Source of the DNA: Clostridiales bacterium
GTDB lineage: Bacteria; Bacillota; Clostridia; Christensenellales; Borkfalkiaceae
NCBI GenBank assembly: GCA_015055615.1
Contig: SVHT01000001.1
Span: forward strand, 124,001-188,000
Length of the DNA: 64,000 bases
Reading direction: 5' to 3'
A program made the translations under genes and the position numbers. This document shows, piece by piece, positions 28,497 through 37,465 of this stretch; positions within the stretch are counted from its first letter, which is position 1; each line of letters starts with the position of its first letter. The notes under the pieces are model-generated. The model was not told the DNA's origin. It worked only from the letters and a program-made list of their open reading frames with translations, and made no database searches.

Positions 28497-29492
28497 TTAA
28501 TTGAATTTTTTCGCAAATTCCAACAGTTTGTCTACGGTTGTGAAAGCGAGCGCCATATTGGTGTCCGCTGCCCCGTAATAGATAGAAACTCTGCCTTCGC
28601 TGTCAACCAATGCCGAGCAAGGGAACAAGACGTTGGGGGTAAAACCGGTTGTTTCGTAATCGTAGCCGACCTCGGGGGACATCAAATATCGTCTGGCTCT
28701 ATATTTTACTTTGGACGGGTCGTTAAGGTCGAGTACGGCAACGCCAAAACTATATACCAAACCGTTGCAAGTGCTTTGTACGCCGTGATAAATCAAAATC
28801 CAACCTTCGTCCGTTTTGATAGGAGCAGGACCTGCACCGATTTTAATGCGCTCCCAATAATTATTTGCGTGGAAATTTTTCATAAGCAACTTGTGGTTTC
28901 CCCAATACACAAGGTCGGGGCTTTCGCTAAGGTAAATATTCCCAAAGGGTGTATTACCGGTGTCGCTAGGACGGCTGAGCATCAAATACTTGCCGTTGAT
29001 TTTTTCGGGGAAGAGAACGCCGTTTCTATTAAAGGGTAAGAAATTGTTGGGTAACATTTCAAAATATTTGAAATCGGTTGTTTTTGCTGTATAGATAGAC
29101 GGACCTTCGATGTCTGCGCAAAAAACAACGTAATACGCGTCTTCCAATTTAATCAATCGAGGGTCGTATGCATACGGATAGGTAAAACGGCTCCCGTCAC
29201 GGTTATAAAACACGATAGGGGTAGTTTCCAAATTCCATTTTGCGCCGTCTTCGCTTTTTCCAAGGTACAAATCGGGTGCGCCCGTTTTATCTTCACAGCG
29301 GAAAACACCGATATATTTTCCGTCTACGATTGCAGCTGCGCTGTTACAGATATGCCAAAAATGCTTGTCTTTCGACATATCGAAAAGGGGATTTTTGCTA
29401 TAACGCCAAATGTATTCATCTGCGTCAGCAGGTCTTTCTTCCCAAAGCATACCGTCGTTCATCTTGTAATATTCTTTTTCAACTTGTGCCAT
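28497..29492 (-). CDS. Glycoside hydrolase family 130 protein (beta-1,4-mannooligosaccharide/mannoside phosphorylase type)
   Basis: FHWHICNSAA-type start, GVFRCEDKTGAPDLYLGKSEDG, AYDPRLIKLEDAYYVVFCA, GAGPAPIKTDEGWILIYHGV. Confidence 0.85.
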   Translation of the reverse strand: MAQVEKEYYKMNDGMLWEERPADADEYIWRYSKNPLFDMSKDKHFWHICNSAAAIVDGKYIGVFRCEDKTGAPDLYLGKSEDGAKWNLETTPIVFYNRDGSRFTYPYAYDPRLIKLEDAYYVVFCADIEGPSIYTAKTTDFKYFEMLPNNFLPFNRNGVLFPEKINGKYLMLSRPSDTGNTPFGNIYLSESPDLVYWGNHKLLMKNFHANNYWERIKIGAGPAPIKTDEGWILIYHGVQSTCNGLVYSFGVAVLDLNDPSKVKYRARRYLMSPEVGYDYETTGFTPNVLFPCSALVDSEGRVSIYYGAADTNMALAFTTVDKLLEFAKKFN

Positions 29493-29518
29493 ACGTCTTC
29501 TCCTATTATTCGTAGTGT

Positions 29519-29887
29519 TTAGCGTTGGGTGTCAGTTGCCCACATAACCGTATACGCGCCTTTAGTATAAGTGCGCATCTTAATTTTTGCAGGGATCATA
29601 TTTATAAATTCAAATTCCGTCGCGTTGATTAAATAATCAAAAACTCCGTATTCTTCTTTCAATTCGTTGGACAAAATCAACGTCGCGCCCAAATCTGCGG
29701 GGTTGCATTTTCTAACGGATACTTGTCCGCCAACTTTGCGCACCTGTGCAAAAACGTCGTCGAGGAAATCTTGGTTATTGCCAATAAGCAAGATATTTGA
29801 CGCGCCTTGTTGGACAATGCTTACTGCAAATTTTGCGATAGCAACGTCGTCTGATACGACAAGTATTACTTTTTTCTTCTCAAACAT
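29519..29887 (-). CDS. Short (122 aa) protein resembling the N-terminal half of a short-chain dehydrogenase
   Basis: KKVILVVSDDVAIAKFAVSIVQQGASNILLIGNNQDFLDDVFAQVRKVGGQVSVRKCNPADL...EYGVFDYLINATEFE follows SDR spacing. Confidence 0.55.
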   Translation of the reverse strand: MFEKKKVILVVSDDVAIAKFAVSIVQQGASNILLIGNNQDFLDDVFAQVRKVGGQVSVRKCNPADLGATLILSNELKEEYGVFDYLINATEFEFINMIPAKIKMRTYTKGAYTVMWATDTQR

Positions 29888-29963
29888 GTGTTCCCTCTGC
29901 GTTTAAAAGATCAGCCGTTGCTTTACGCTTGACGATAAGTGTTTGTAAAATCTAACAATAGTC

Positions 29964-30008
29964 TGTCCGTTACGCAAGAGGTATTATAGCACGTGCCTAA
30001 AACTATTT
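29964..30008 (-). promoter_or_regulatory. SigA-type promoter for the minus-strand GH130 operon
   Basis: On the minus strand: TTGAAA - 17 bp - TATAAT (reverse complement of attata...tttcaa). Confidence 0.65.
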
Positions 30009-30052
30009 CAATACCAAAATCTATCTATTTCTTTTGTTTTTTGCTCATTTTG

Positions 30053-30080
30053 TTGACTTTTTCGGCGGATATGTTATAAT
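30053..30080 (+). promoter_or_regulatory. SigA-type promoter of araC-family gene
   Basis: TTGACT - 16 bp - TATAAT. Confidence 0.75.
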
Positions 30081-30110
30081 ATTTGTAACAATGTTTTTTT
30101 GGAGCGCATA

Positions 30111-30959
30111 ATGGTCGTCTACACAAAACCTTCTTACGCGAACGATTTATTTTTTCATATAAGTTACCAAGCTTATCCGTTTTTGCATTCGCATGATTAT
30201 TGGGAATTTATGGTTGTCTTAAAAGGAACAATTATACATAAAATCAACGGAAAGGTGGAGGAGTTACCGCAAAACAGCTTGTGTTTAATCCGCCCGCAAG
30301 ACGTGCATTCTTTGCATCACAAAAAAAAGCAGCTTTCACAGCATCTCAATTTAGGTGTGGACGCAAAGTATTTTGAAGAATATATGCGCTTAATTTATCC
30401 CACGCTCTACGAGGATATCTTTAAGGGAGAAATGCCAATGGTGATTGGGTTATCCCACGCAAAAGTGAACCGCCTTTATAATGACGCAAACAAAATTTTG
30501 TCTGCGGATAAAGACGAGTACGAACTACAAATGAAACTCCTATTTATGGATATTGTACGGGAATTTTATTCCGAAACAATCAAGAGCGCAGCACAAAGAA
30601 ATTCTTACTCAGCTGTGGTAACTCAGTTGATTATGCTAATGAATAATCCCGAAAATATGAAAAGGGATTTGGTGGAACTTATCGAGGAAACAAATTATTC
30701 TTATTCGCATATAAACCGTTTGTTTAGCAGAGAGGTAGGGGTTACGCCCAGTCGTTTCTTCCGTGATAAAAAGTTTGAATATGCAAAAACGATGATTGCG
30801 GATACGGATATGTCTCTCATCGACGTCGCTCTGGCTATTGGTTACGAAAATTATCCACATTTTTCGACAGCGTTTAAAAAATATACCGGGGTTGCTCCCA
30901 TGGATTTCGACAGAAATCAACGAAATTACTATCAATCGAACAAGAAGGAACAACAATGA
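30111..30959 (+). CDS. AraC-family transcriptional regulator (cupin + HTH)
   Basis: FLHSHDYWEFMVVLKG cupin; C-terminal HTH SLIDVALAIGYENYPHFSTAFKKYTGVAPMDF. Confidence 0.93.
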   Translation: MVVYTKPSYANDLFFHISYQAYPFLHSHDYWEFMVVLKGTIIHKINGKVEELPQNSLCLIRPQDVHSLHHKKKQLSQHLNLGVDAKYFEEYMRLIYPTLYEDIFKGEMPMVIGLSHAKVNRLYNDANKILSADKDEYELQMKLLFMDIVREFYSETIKSAAQRNSYSAVVTQLIMLMNNPENMKRDLVELIEETNYSYSHINRLFSREVGVTPSRFFRDKKFEYAKTMIADTDMSLIDVALAIGYENYPHFSTAFKKYTGVAPMDFDRNQRNYYQSNKKEQQ

Positions 30960-32686
30960 AAAAGTTGAGTCGTTTTTTTATATATTATAAACCGCACAGA
31001 AAATTGTTTGCAATCGATTTAATCTGCTCATTTTTAATTTCCGTTTGCAACATGTTTTATCCGATGATTGCGCGTGGCATTATGAACGATTACGTGCCCA
31101 ATCGGCAACTGCGCCTTTTGATTACGTGGATAATCGTTTTGGCTGCGATTTATATTCTAAAATGTATTCTGACGTTTATCGTTGGGTATTGGGGGCACGT
31201 GCTTGGCGTTCGCATTCAAGGGGATATGCGCCGAGATTTGTTCCGACATATCGAAACTTTGCCGTTTTCGTATTTTGACGAAAATAAAACGGGTAGCGTT
31301 ATGTCCCGCATTATCAACGATTTGTTTGAGGTTTCCGAATTAGCGCATCATGCGCCCGAAGATTTGTTCAATTCCTTTTTGTCTATTGTGGGCGCGCTGA
31401 TTATGCTTAGCTTTATCAGTCCGTGGTTGACCTTGATAGTCGCGTGTTACGTACCGCTTATGATTTTATTTGCGGCAAAAGCGCGTAGAAAAATGAGCAA
31501 AGCTTTTACCGAATCCCGCAAACAAGTCGCAGAGCTGAACGCAGAAATAGAATCCTCCGTGTCGGGCGTCCGCATTACGAAGGCGTATAACGCGCGTGAA
31601 AAGGAAGAGGAAAAATTTGACGCAGTCAACAGCAAATTTAAAAAAGCAAGGTCGGGCGCATACCGCGCAATGGGTGGTTTTCAGGCGGGTATGTCGCTCT
31701 TTAACGATTTTTTATATTTAATCGCGCTCTTTTCGGGCGGTTTGCTGTTTTATTACAAAATAATTCCCAACGTCGGCGATTTCACGGCATACATTTTATA
31801 CATAACCATGTTATTAACGCCAATTCGCACTTTGATTAATCTGTTCGAGCAGATACAAGACGGTATGACGGGCTTTAATCGCTATTGCGAGGTTATGGAC
31901 ACGAAGTCGGAATACGAGCCGGAAAATCCCGTTGTTTCTGATTTAGACGGCGATATTTGCTTTGAAAACGTTTCGTTTGGGTACGCAAAAGCGGGTGAAA
32001 AAGGCGCAGAGGTATTGAAAAAGATTTCCTTTAAGGTCGAAAAGGGAAAGACGGTTGCCCTCGTTGGTTCGTCAGGTGGTGGAAAGACGACCATTTGTCA
32101 TTTAATTCCCAGGTTTTATTTACGTGACGAGGGAACAATCACGATTGGTGGTACAGATATAAACGACGTGACAACGGAAACTTTACGTGATAAAATTGCG
32201 CTCGTGGCGCAGGACGTTTTTCTCTTTTCGGGTAGTATACGCGACAATATTATGTATAGCGCGCCCGATAAAACGGAGGAGGATATGTTGCTTGCGGCGA
32301 AACGTGCGAATATTCACGAGTACGTGATGAGTTTGCCAAACGGTTACGACACCGAAGTGGGCGAGCGTGGAGTCAAGCTTTCGGGGGGGCAAAAGCAACG
32401 CATATCCATTGCGCGTGCCTTTTTGAAAAATCCGCCGATTTTGCTCTTAGACGAAGCAACCAGCGCGCTCGATAATATGACGGAAATGCAGGTGCAAAGC
32501 GCCCTTTCCGAGCTTTCCGAGGGGCGTACGACGATCGTAGTGGCGCACCGTTTATCCACAGTCAAAAATGCGGATGAGATTTTGGTGCTCACGGACGGCG
32601 AGATTACAGAACGGGGCACGCACGAACAGCTTGTGGCGCTTGGCGGGCTGTATGCAGAATTATACCGCTATCAATTTAAAGAATAA
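30956..32686 (+). CDS. ABC transporter, fused permease/ATP-binding (exporter type)
   Basis: Walker A VGSSGGGKTTICHL, signature KLSGGQKQRISIARAF, Walker B ILLLDEATSALD. Confidence 0.95.
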   Translation: MKKLSRFFIYYKPHRKLFAIDLICSFLISVCNMFYPMIARGIMNDYVPNRQLRLLITWIIVLAAIYILKCILTFIVGYWGHVLGVRIQGDMRRDLFRHIETLPFSYFDENKTGSVMSRIINDLFEVSELAHHAPEDLFNSFLSIVGALIMLSFISPWLTLIVACYVPLMILFAAKARRKMSKAFTESRKQVAELNAEIESSVSGVRITKAYNAREKEEEKFDAVNSKFKKARSGAYRAMGGFQAGMSLFNDFLYLIALFSGGLLFYYKIIPNVGDFTAYILYITMLLTPIRTLINLFEQIQDGMTGFNRYCEVMDTKSEYEPENPVVSDLDGDICFENVSFGYAKAGEKGAEVLKKISFKVEKGKTVALVGSSGGGKTTICHLIPRFYLRDEGTITIGGTDINDVTTETLRDKIALVAQDVFLFSGSIRDNIMYSAPDKTEEDMLLAAKRANIHEYVMSLPNGYDTEVGERGVKLSGGQKQRISIARAFLKNPPILLLDEATSALDNMTEMQVQSALSELSEGRTTIVVAHRLSTVKNADEILVLTDGEITERGTHEQLVALGGLYAELYRYQFKE

Positions 32687-32718
32687 GGCTTTTTGGATAA
32701 AAAAAATTCCCTTCGGTA

Positions 32719-32747
32719 TTGACAAGGAAGGAAAAATATTATATAAT
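32719..32747 (+). promoter_or_regulatory. SigA-type promoter upstream of mgtC-like gene
   Basis: TTGACA - 17 bp - TATAAT. Confidence 0.85.
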
Positions 32748-32787
32748 ACTTCATATTATATAAAAAGCTTTGTTTTAGGTATAGAAA

Positions 32788-33443
32788 ATGTTACCATATA
32801 GAGAAGAATTAAGAATATTATTAGATTTGCTTTTATCGGTGGTACTCGGTTTTGCCATCGGTTTTGAACGGAAAATTCGTTCAAAAGAGGCGGGGATTCG
32901 GACGCACACAATCGTGTGTATGGGCTCGGCGTTGATGATGATTGTTTCCAAATACGCGTTTGGCAACAATGCGGATACAGCGCGCGTAGCGGCGCAGATT
33001 GTAACGGGTATTGGTTTCCTTGGCGCGGGGATTATCGTCTATAAACGTCACGAAGTTCGCGGTTTGACGACGGCGGCTGGCGTATGGGCAACCGCTGGCG
33101 TTGGTATGGCTTGCGGTGGTAGACTTTATATTATCGCGATAGGCGCAACCTTGTTAATGATTGCGGCGCAGTTGCTTTTTCATCTGCATTTTTAGGCATA
33201 TTCCGCAGCAAACGTTATTATTCCGTCAAGATAGAATTCTTACAGACACACGAAGAAAATATGATTATCAAACGCTTGTTCGGTACGGACCGTTTTAATC
33301 AGCTTACTATCAAACGTGAAGAGGACAGAGTAACGTACAGCGCAACTTTGAATACGGATAAGGAATTCTCTTCAACACGGCTCAACGAGATTATGGCGGA
33401 GCATCCGTTTATTCTTTCCATTGAGCGTTGCGACCAAGAATAA
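32788..33443 (+). CDS. MgtC/SapB family protein, split by an apparent frameshift at about 33189-33194
   Basis: N-terminal VVLGFAIGFERKIRSKEAGIRTHTIVCMGSALMMIVS...GIGFLGAGIIV (frame 1); frame 0 continues LGIFRSKRYYSVKIEFLQTHEENMIIKRLFG... Confidence 0.85.
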
Positions 33444-33460
33444 TATTAAAAAACGGCAAG

Positions 33461-33493
33461 AAAAAACGCCTTGACTAAGTCAAAGCGTTTTTT
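33461..33493 (-). terminator. Terminator for the minus-strand tRNA (also works for + strand mgtC)
   Basis: AAAAAACGCcttgactaagtcaaaGCGTTTTTT inverted repeat. Confidence 0.8.
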
Positions 33494-33566
33494 GGCAGGG
33501 GCTATAAGAATTGAACTCATCTCATTGGTTTTGGAGACCAAGGCACAACCACTATACCAAACCCCT
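33493..33566 (-). tRNA. tRNA-Trp (anticodon CCA), CCA end encoded
   Basis: Minus strand AGGGGTTTGGTATAGTGGTTGTGCCTTGGTCTCCAAAACCAATGAGATGAGTTCAATTCTTATAGCCCCTGCCA folds as cloverleaf; anticodon loop CTCCAAA. Confidence 0.95.
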
Positions 33567-33579
33567 AAACAACGAGCCT

Positions 33580-33608
33580 ATTATATAACAAAAAAAAGAG
33601 TTTGTCAA
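33580..33608 (-). promoter_or_regulatory. SigA-type promoter of tRNA-Trp
   Basis: Minus strand TTGACA - 17 bp - TATAAT. Confidence 0.88.
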
Positions 33609-33672
33609 TTGTTTTTGCGCGTATAGCGTGGAAAATTTCGCAAAGATAACAAATATTTTCAGGCAGAGAATT

Positions 33673-34170
33673 ATGATCGAGAAGAAACGTGTAACTTTAT
33701 ATACCGACGGCGCGTGTTCGGGGAATCCTGGGCTGGGCGGTTACGGTGGAATCTTAATTTACGGCGACGTAAAAAGGGAATACAGCGGATCCGAAAAACA
33801 AACCACCAATAATCGTATGGAGTTAATGGCGGTTATCGTGGGGTTAAAACGCCTGAAATATCCCTGTGCGGTGGACGTGTACAGCGATTCGGCGTACACG
33901 GTCAACGCATATCTCAACGGTTGGATATACGGTTGGAAGAAAAACGGTTGGAAAAAAGCGGATAAGAAGGCGGTACAAAACGTGGATTTGTGGGAAGAAT
34001 TGTATGCGCTTACGCAAACACACGAGGTCACCTTTCATAAGGTGGCGGGGCATGCTGATAACGAGCTGAATAATCGCTGCGACGAATTGGCGCGCGGCGC
34101 GATTACGGAACTTAGAAAAACCTTGCCCCCCGAAGAGCTGTTAGAATCGGACCATACCGATGACGAATAA
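33673..34170 (+). CDS. rnhA: Ribonuclease HI
   Basis: LYTDGACSGNPGLGGYG, NRMELMAVIVGL, YSDSAYTVNA, VAGHADNELNNRCDELA. Confidence 0.93.
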   Translation: MIEKKRVTLYTDGACSGNPGLGGYGGILIYGDVKREYSGSEKQTTNNRMELMAVIVGLKRLKYPCAVDVYSDSAYTVNAYLNGWIYGWKKNGWKKADKKAVQNVDLWEELYALTQTHEVTFHKVAGHADNELNNRCDELARGAITELRKTLPPEELLESDHTDDE

Positions 34171-34230
34171 AAACAAACCTTTGGGCAATACTATATAGAA
34201 CGAATACGTTTAATATATAGTAGGGGAACA

Positions 34231-35151
34231 ATGGCGAAAATAGAGAGCGAAAACAAAGACAGAGAAAAGAGCCGCGTGCTTTTTTGCTCCGTCTTTTTTC
34301 TTTTGTCCTTAGCGTGTATCGTGTTTGGCGTACTATTAATTGCGGAATATCACGTCGAATGTTCACGCTTTTTGTTTTGGACCATATTATTCACCGTACT
34401 CATTTGTATTGGGTATCTTTTTTCCGTGCGGTTTGTGATACGAAGAAAAGAAACGTTGGCAAAAACGCTGTTAAGCTTGTATATTTTTGCCCTTTTCGTC
34501 TTGATATTACTATATATATTGAAAAGGACGGGTTTCTTTGCCGTTTTGCGCGATGAAAAACTTCTTCAAGCCTATCTGCAAGGGGCGGGGGTGTGGATGC
34601 CGCTGCTCTATATACTCTTGCAATTTTTGCAGGTGGTTATTTTGCCAATTCCAAGCATTGTAAGTACGATTGCAGGAATAGCGCTTTTTGGCGCTTTAAA
34701 AACGCTAATTTACAGTTTGATTGGGATAATGCTCGGTTCGTTTTTGGCGTTTTATATTGGGCGAAAATTGGGGAATAAAGCGGTTTCTTGGATGGTAGGC
34801 GCAGAAACGTTAAAAAAGTGGCAACGTAAATTAAAAGGCAAGGATAATCTCTTTTTATCGTTAATGTTTCTTTTACCCTTATTTCCCGACGATATTTTAT
34901 GCTTTTTGGCGGGACTTTCCACAATGTCTTGGGGATATTTCTCGGTAATTATTATAATATCACGCGTTTTAGCGCTCTCACTTACCTGTTTTTCGATAGA
35001 TTTTATACCGTTTAATACTTGGTGGGGGATTACGCTTTGGTGTGTTTTTGTGGCTTTGTTGACGACGTTATTTATAATCGTCTATAAAAATTTGGATAAA
35101 ATCCAGAAAAAAATTAATGATATCAAAGCAAAGCGACGCGCAAGAAAATAG
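34231..35151 (+). CDS. TVP38/TMEM64 (VTT domain) membrane protein
   Basis: QVVILPIPSIVSTIAGIALFG...GSFLAFYIGRKLG; multiple TM helices. Confidence 0.85.
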   Translation: MAKIESENKDREKSRVLFCSVFFLLSLACIVFGVLLIAEYHVECSRFLFWTILFTVLICIGYLFSVRFVIRRKETLAKTLLSLYIFALFVLILLYILKRTGFFAVLRDEKLLQAYLQGAGVWMPLLYILLQFLQVVILPIPSIVSTIAGIALFGALKTLIYSLIGIMLGSFLAFYIGRKLGNKAVSWMVGAETLKKWQRKLKGKDNLFLSLMFLLPLFPDDILCFLAGLSTMSWGYFSVIIIISRVLALSLTCFSIDFIPFNTWWGITLWCVFVALLTTLFIIVYKNLDKIQKKINDIKAKRRARK

Positions 35152-35198
35152 GGTGCGGAAAAATTTTTTAAAATGAAAAATATTTTTTGGTAAAATCC

Positions 35199-35227
35199 TT
35201 GCAATTTACGTGGTTTTACTGTATAAT
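35199..35227 (+). promoter_or_regulatory. SigA-type promoter of decarboxylase operon
   Basis: TTGCAA - 17 bp - TATAAT. Confidence 0.75.
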
Positions 35228-35243
35228 GTTAATTGGTCGAAAG

Positions 35244-35261
35244 TTGGCAAAATTTTGCCAA
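35244..35261. promoter_or_regulatory. Perfect 18-bp palindrome, operator-like
   Basis: TTGGCAAAATTTTGCCAA, 17 bp downstream of the -10. Confidence 0.6.
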
Positions 35262-35310
35262 AAATGAAAAATTTTAGGAAAGAAAGTGAATTTTTCTTGG
35301 AGGATAGAAA

Positions 35311-36684
35311 ATGGATAAAATTCAGTTGCTGCAAGAAAGAAAAATGAAGATTGCCGAGGCGGGTAAGGATATTCGCGCAGATATTGCGGCAATCGTGGAC
35401 GAAGAAAGCTTTGTCGAGCTTTCCGCGTTCAGTTTTTCTAAAAACGAATTTTATGGGGAAAATGCTGAGGGTGAAGGCGTCGTAACCGGCTACGCGACCA
35501 TCGACGGGTATCCCTATTATATCGTTGCGCAGAATTTTAAGGTACTCGACGGCGGTATGTCCAAAGCAAGCTGCGATAAAATCGTAAAATGCTTGGACGT
35601 TGCGGAAAAGAACGCGGTTCCCGTTGTGTATCTTCTCAACACGCACGGCGTTCAGGTCGGCGAAGGCGTTACGGTGCTCGAAGGCTTGGCAAACGTGCTG
35701 ATGAAGGCAACGCAGCTCGACGTAAACGGCGGGGTTTCGCAATACGTGATTGTAAACGGCGAAGTATACGGCGCGGCGGCGATGCTTGCGGCAATTGCTG
35801 ATTTTACATTCTTTGTTAAGAATAAGAGCGTTCTGGCAATCAACAGTCCTTTTGTTTTGTCTGCAAAAGCAGGGAAAAACTTAACAAAGGAAGAAGTCGG
35901 CGGTGCAAAAGCGCTCGATAAGACGGGCGTTGTTTCACTCGAAGTAGAAGACCTTGCGGATGCGCGTGATAAGATTGTTGCGTTGTCCGATATGCTCCGC
36001 GTTGGTATGGTAGACGCAGAATTGAACGAATGCGCGCCTATCTTAAACGAAAGCGTGGCGGTTGAAAACTTGCTTTCGATCTTTGAAAATTATATTGAAA
36101 TCAATGCGAATTACGAACCTGAGATTAAAACGGTCATTGCTAGAATCGGCGGTATCTCGATTGCGGCGGCAATTTTTGACGGCGGCGACAACGGCGTTGA
36201 AATGACGGTTGCAAAAATGGATAAAATGAACGCGTTTGCCTCGCTTGCTAATGCGCACGGTTTGCCTTTTGTTACGTTTACAGATACAAAAGGACTTTGC
36301 CCTTGCGCTTGCGCAAACAACAGCCGTTTGTTGAAAGCGACGGCGGAATATCTTGAAAATTTCAATTATATTACTGCGCCGAAGATTTCGGTTGTGTATA
36401 AAAAGGCAATCGGTCTTGGGTATTCGCTGTTTGCGTCCAAATCCGTTGGGTTTGATTATACCTGCGCGTTTGCAAACGCAAAAATTGCACTCTTTGACAG
36501 CGTACAGGGTGCGCAGATTGAGCTTGGCAACGAAAAAGCGGACAAAGCAGCGCTTGTGGCAAAGTATGCGGACGAAAATTCCGACCCGATCAATGCGGCA
36601 AAAGACGGCTATATCGACGCGATTATCGAACCGCAGTTCGTTAAACAATATTTGATTTCTTCCTTGCAGATGTTGGCAAGGTAA
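35311..36684 (+). CDS. Acyl-CoA carboxyltransferase-domain protein (MmdA/12S-like, divergent)
   Basis: Crotonase-like carboxyltransferase layout: GYATIDGYPYYIVAQNFKVLDGGMSKASCDKI, GEVYGAAAMLAAIADFTF, AGKNLTKEEVGGAK, APKISVVYKKAIGLGYSLFASK. Confidence 0.8.
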   Translation: MDKIQLLQERKMKIAEAGKDIRADIAAIVDEESFVELSAFSFSKNEFYGENAEGEGVVTGYATIDGYPYYIVAQNFKVLDGGMSKASCDKIVKCLDVAEKNAVPVVYLLNTHGVQVGEGVTVLEGLANVLMKATQLDVNGGVSQYVIVNGEVYGAAAMLAAIADFTFFVKNKSVLAINSPFVLSAKAGKNLTKEEVGGAKALDKTGVVSLEVEDLADARDKIVALSDMLRVGMVDAELNECAPILNESVAVENLLSIFENYIEINANYEPEIKTVIARIGGISIAAAIFDGGDNGVEMTVAKMDKMNAFASLANAHGLPFVTFTDTKGLCPCACANNSRLLKATAEYLENFNYITAPKISVVYKKAIGLGYSLFASKSVGFDYTCAFANAKIALFDSVQGAQIELGNEKADKAALVAKYADENSDPINAAKDGYIDAIIEPQFVKQYLISSLQMLAR

Positions 36685-36694
36685 GGGGGCGCGT

Positions 36695-37039
36695 ATGACG
36701 TTAAATTTATTAGCAGGCGCGGCAGATAAAACCCGTGAATTTAGCAACGTTGGCGAGGCTGCGTTGTATGCACTTCTCGGTTTCCTCGTTGTTTTTTGCG
36801 GTATCGCGTTTTTGATTTTCGTTGTGTGGATTGTGGGCAAAATTATGTCCCAAGCAACGGGAAAGACGGTGAAGAAACAACCTAAAGAAAAGGTAAAAGA
36901 GGCGCAACCTACACCTAAAATAGATAACGACGAAATCGATGACGAAACGGTGGCGGTTATCACAGCGGCTATTATGGCATATTATCAGCAGAACAATCCG
37001 AAATGTGAATTTACGGTCAAGAGAATTAAGAGAATTTAA
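36695..37039 (+). CDS. OadG-family decarboxylase gamma/delta subunit
   Basis: Single N-terminal TM helix then Lys/Pro-rich linker and C-terminal VAVITAAIMAYYQ...FTVKRIKRI. Confidence 0.8.
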   Translation: MTLNLLAGAADKTREFSNVGEAALYALLGFLVVFCGIAFLIFVVWIVGKIMSQATGKTVKKQPKEKVKEAQPTPKIDNDEIDDETVAVITAAIMAYYQQNNPKCEFTVKRIKRI

Positions 37040-37051
37040 GGAGAAAAAATC

Positions 37052-37441
37052 ATGCGTAATTTTGTTATCACGGTAAATGGTAAAACTTATGAAGTAGGCG
37101 TAGAGGAAGTTGGCGCAGTAGCGTCCGCTCCCGTAGTAACGACGGTAAAAGCAGCTCCCGCGGCAACGCCCGTAGCAGCTCCCGTGTCGGCTCCCGCTCC
37201 CGCGGCGCCTAAGGCGGCAGCACCTGCAAACGGTGAAAAGGTTCTTTCTCCGTTCCCCGGTCTTATTAAAAACTTGCTTGTTGCAGAGGGCGCAAGCGTT
37301 AAGAAAGATCAGCCTATTCTCGTGCTCGAAGCAATGAAAATGGACAATGATATCACCGCGCCTTGCGACGGCGTAGTTAGTTTCCAGGTTGTAAAGGGCG
37401 CAAACGTTGAATCGGACGCAGTTTTGGCTGTAATCGGTTAA
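37052..37441 (+). CDS. Biotin carboxyl carrier protein
   Basis: Ala/Pro linker and biotinylation motif LEAMKMDNDITAP. Confidence 0.93.
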   Translation: MRNFVITVNGKTYEVGVEEVGAVASAPVVTTVKAAPAATPVAAPVSAPAPAAPKAAAPANGEKVLSPFPGLIKNLLVAEGASVKKDQPILVLEAMKMDNDITAPCDGVVSFQVVKGANVESDAVLAVIG

Positions 37442-37465
37442 GTAATAGAATAAGGAGTTTCTATT

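Noticed and set aside
29964-30110. Riboswitch in the divergent GH130/araC intergenic region
   Set aside because: No recognisable conserved RNA motif or terminator pair. The space is explained by two divergent promoters.
33261-33443. Independent 60 aa small protein
   Set aside because: The frame is open upstream and reads as the C-terminal domain of the MgtC-family protein, so it is treated as part of a frameshifted gene.
33461-33620. Possible T-box or attenuator near the hairpin and tRNA-like sequence
   Set aside because: It folds as a genuine minus-strand tRNA-Trp with its own promoter and terminator, with no aminoacyl-synthetase or trp gene downstream.
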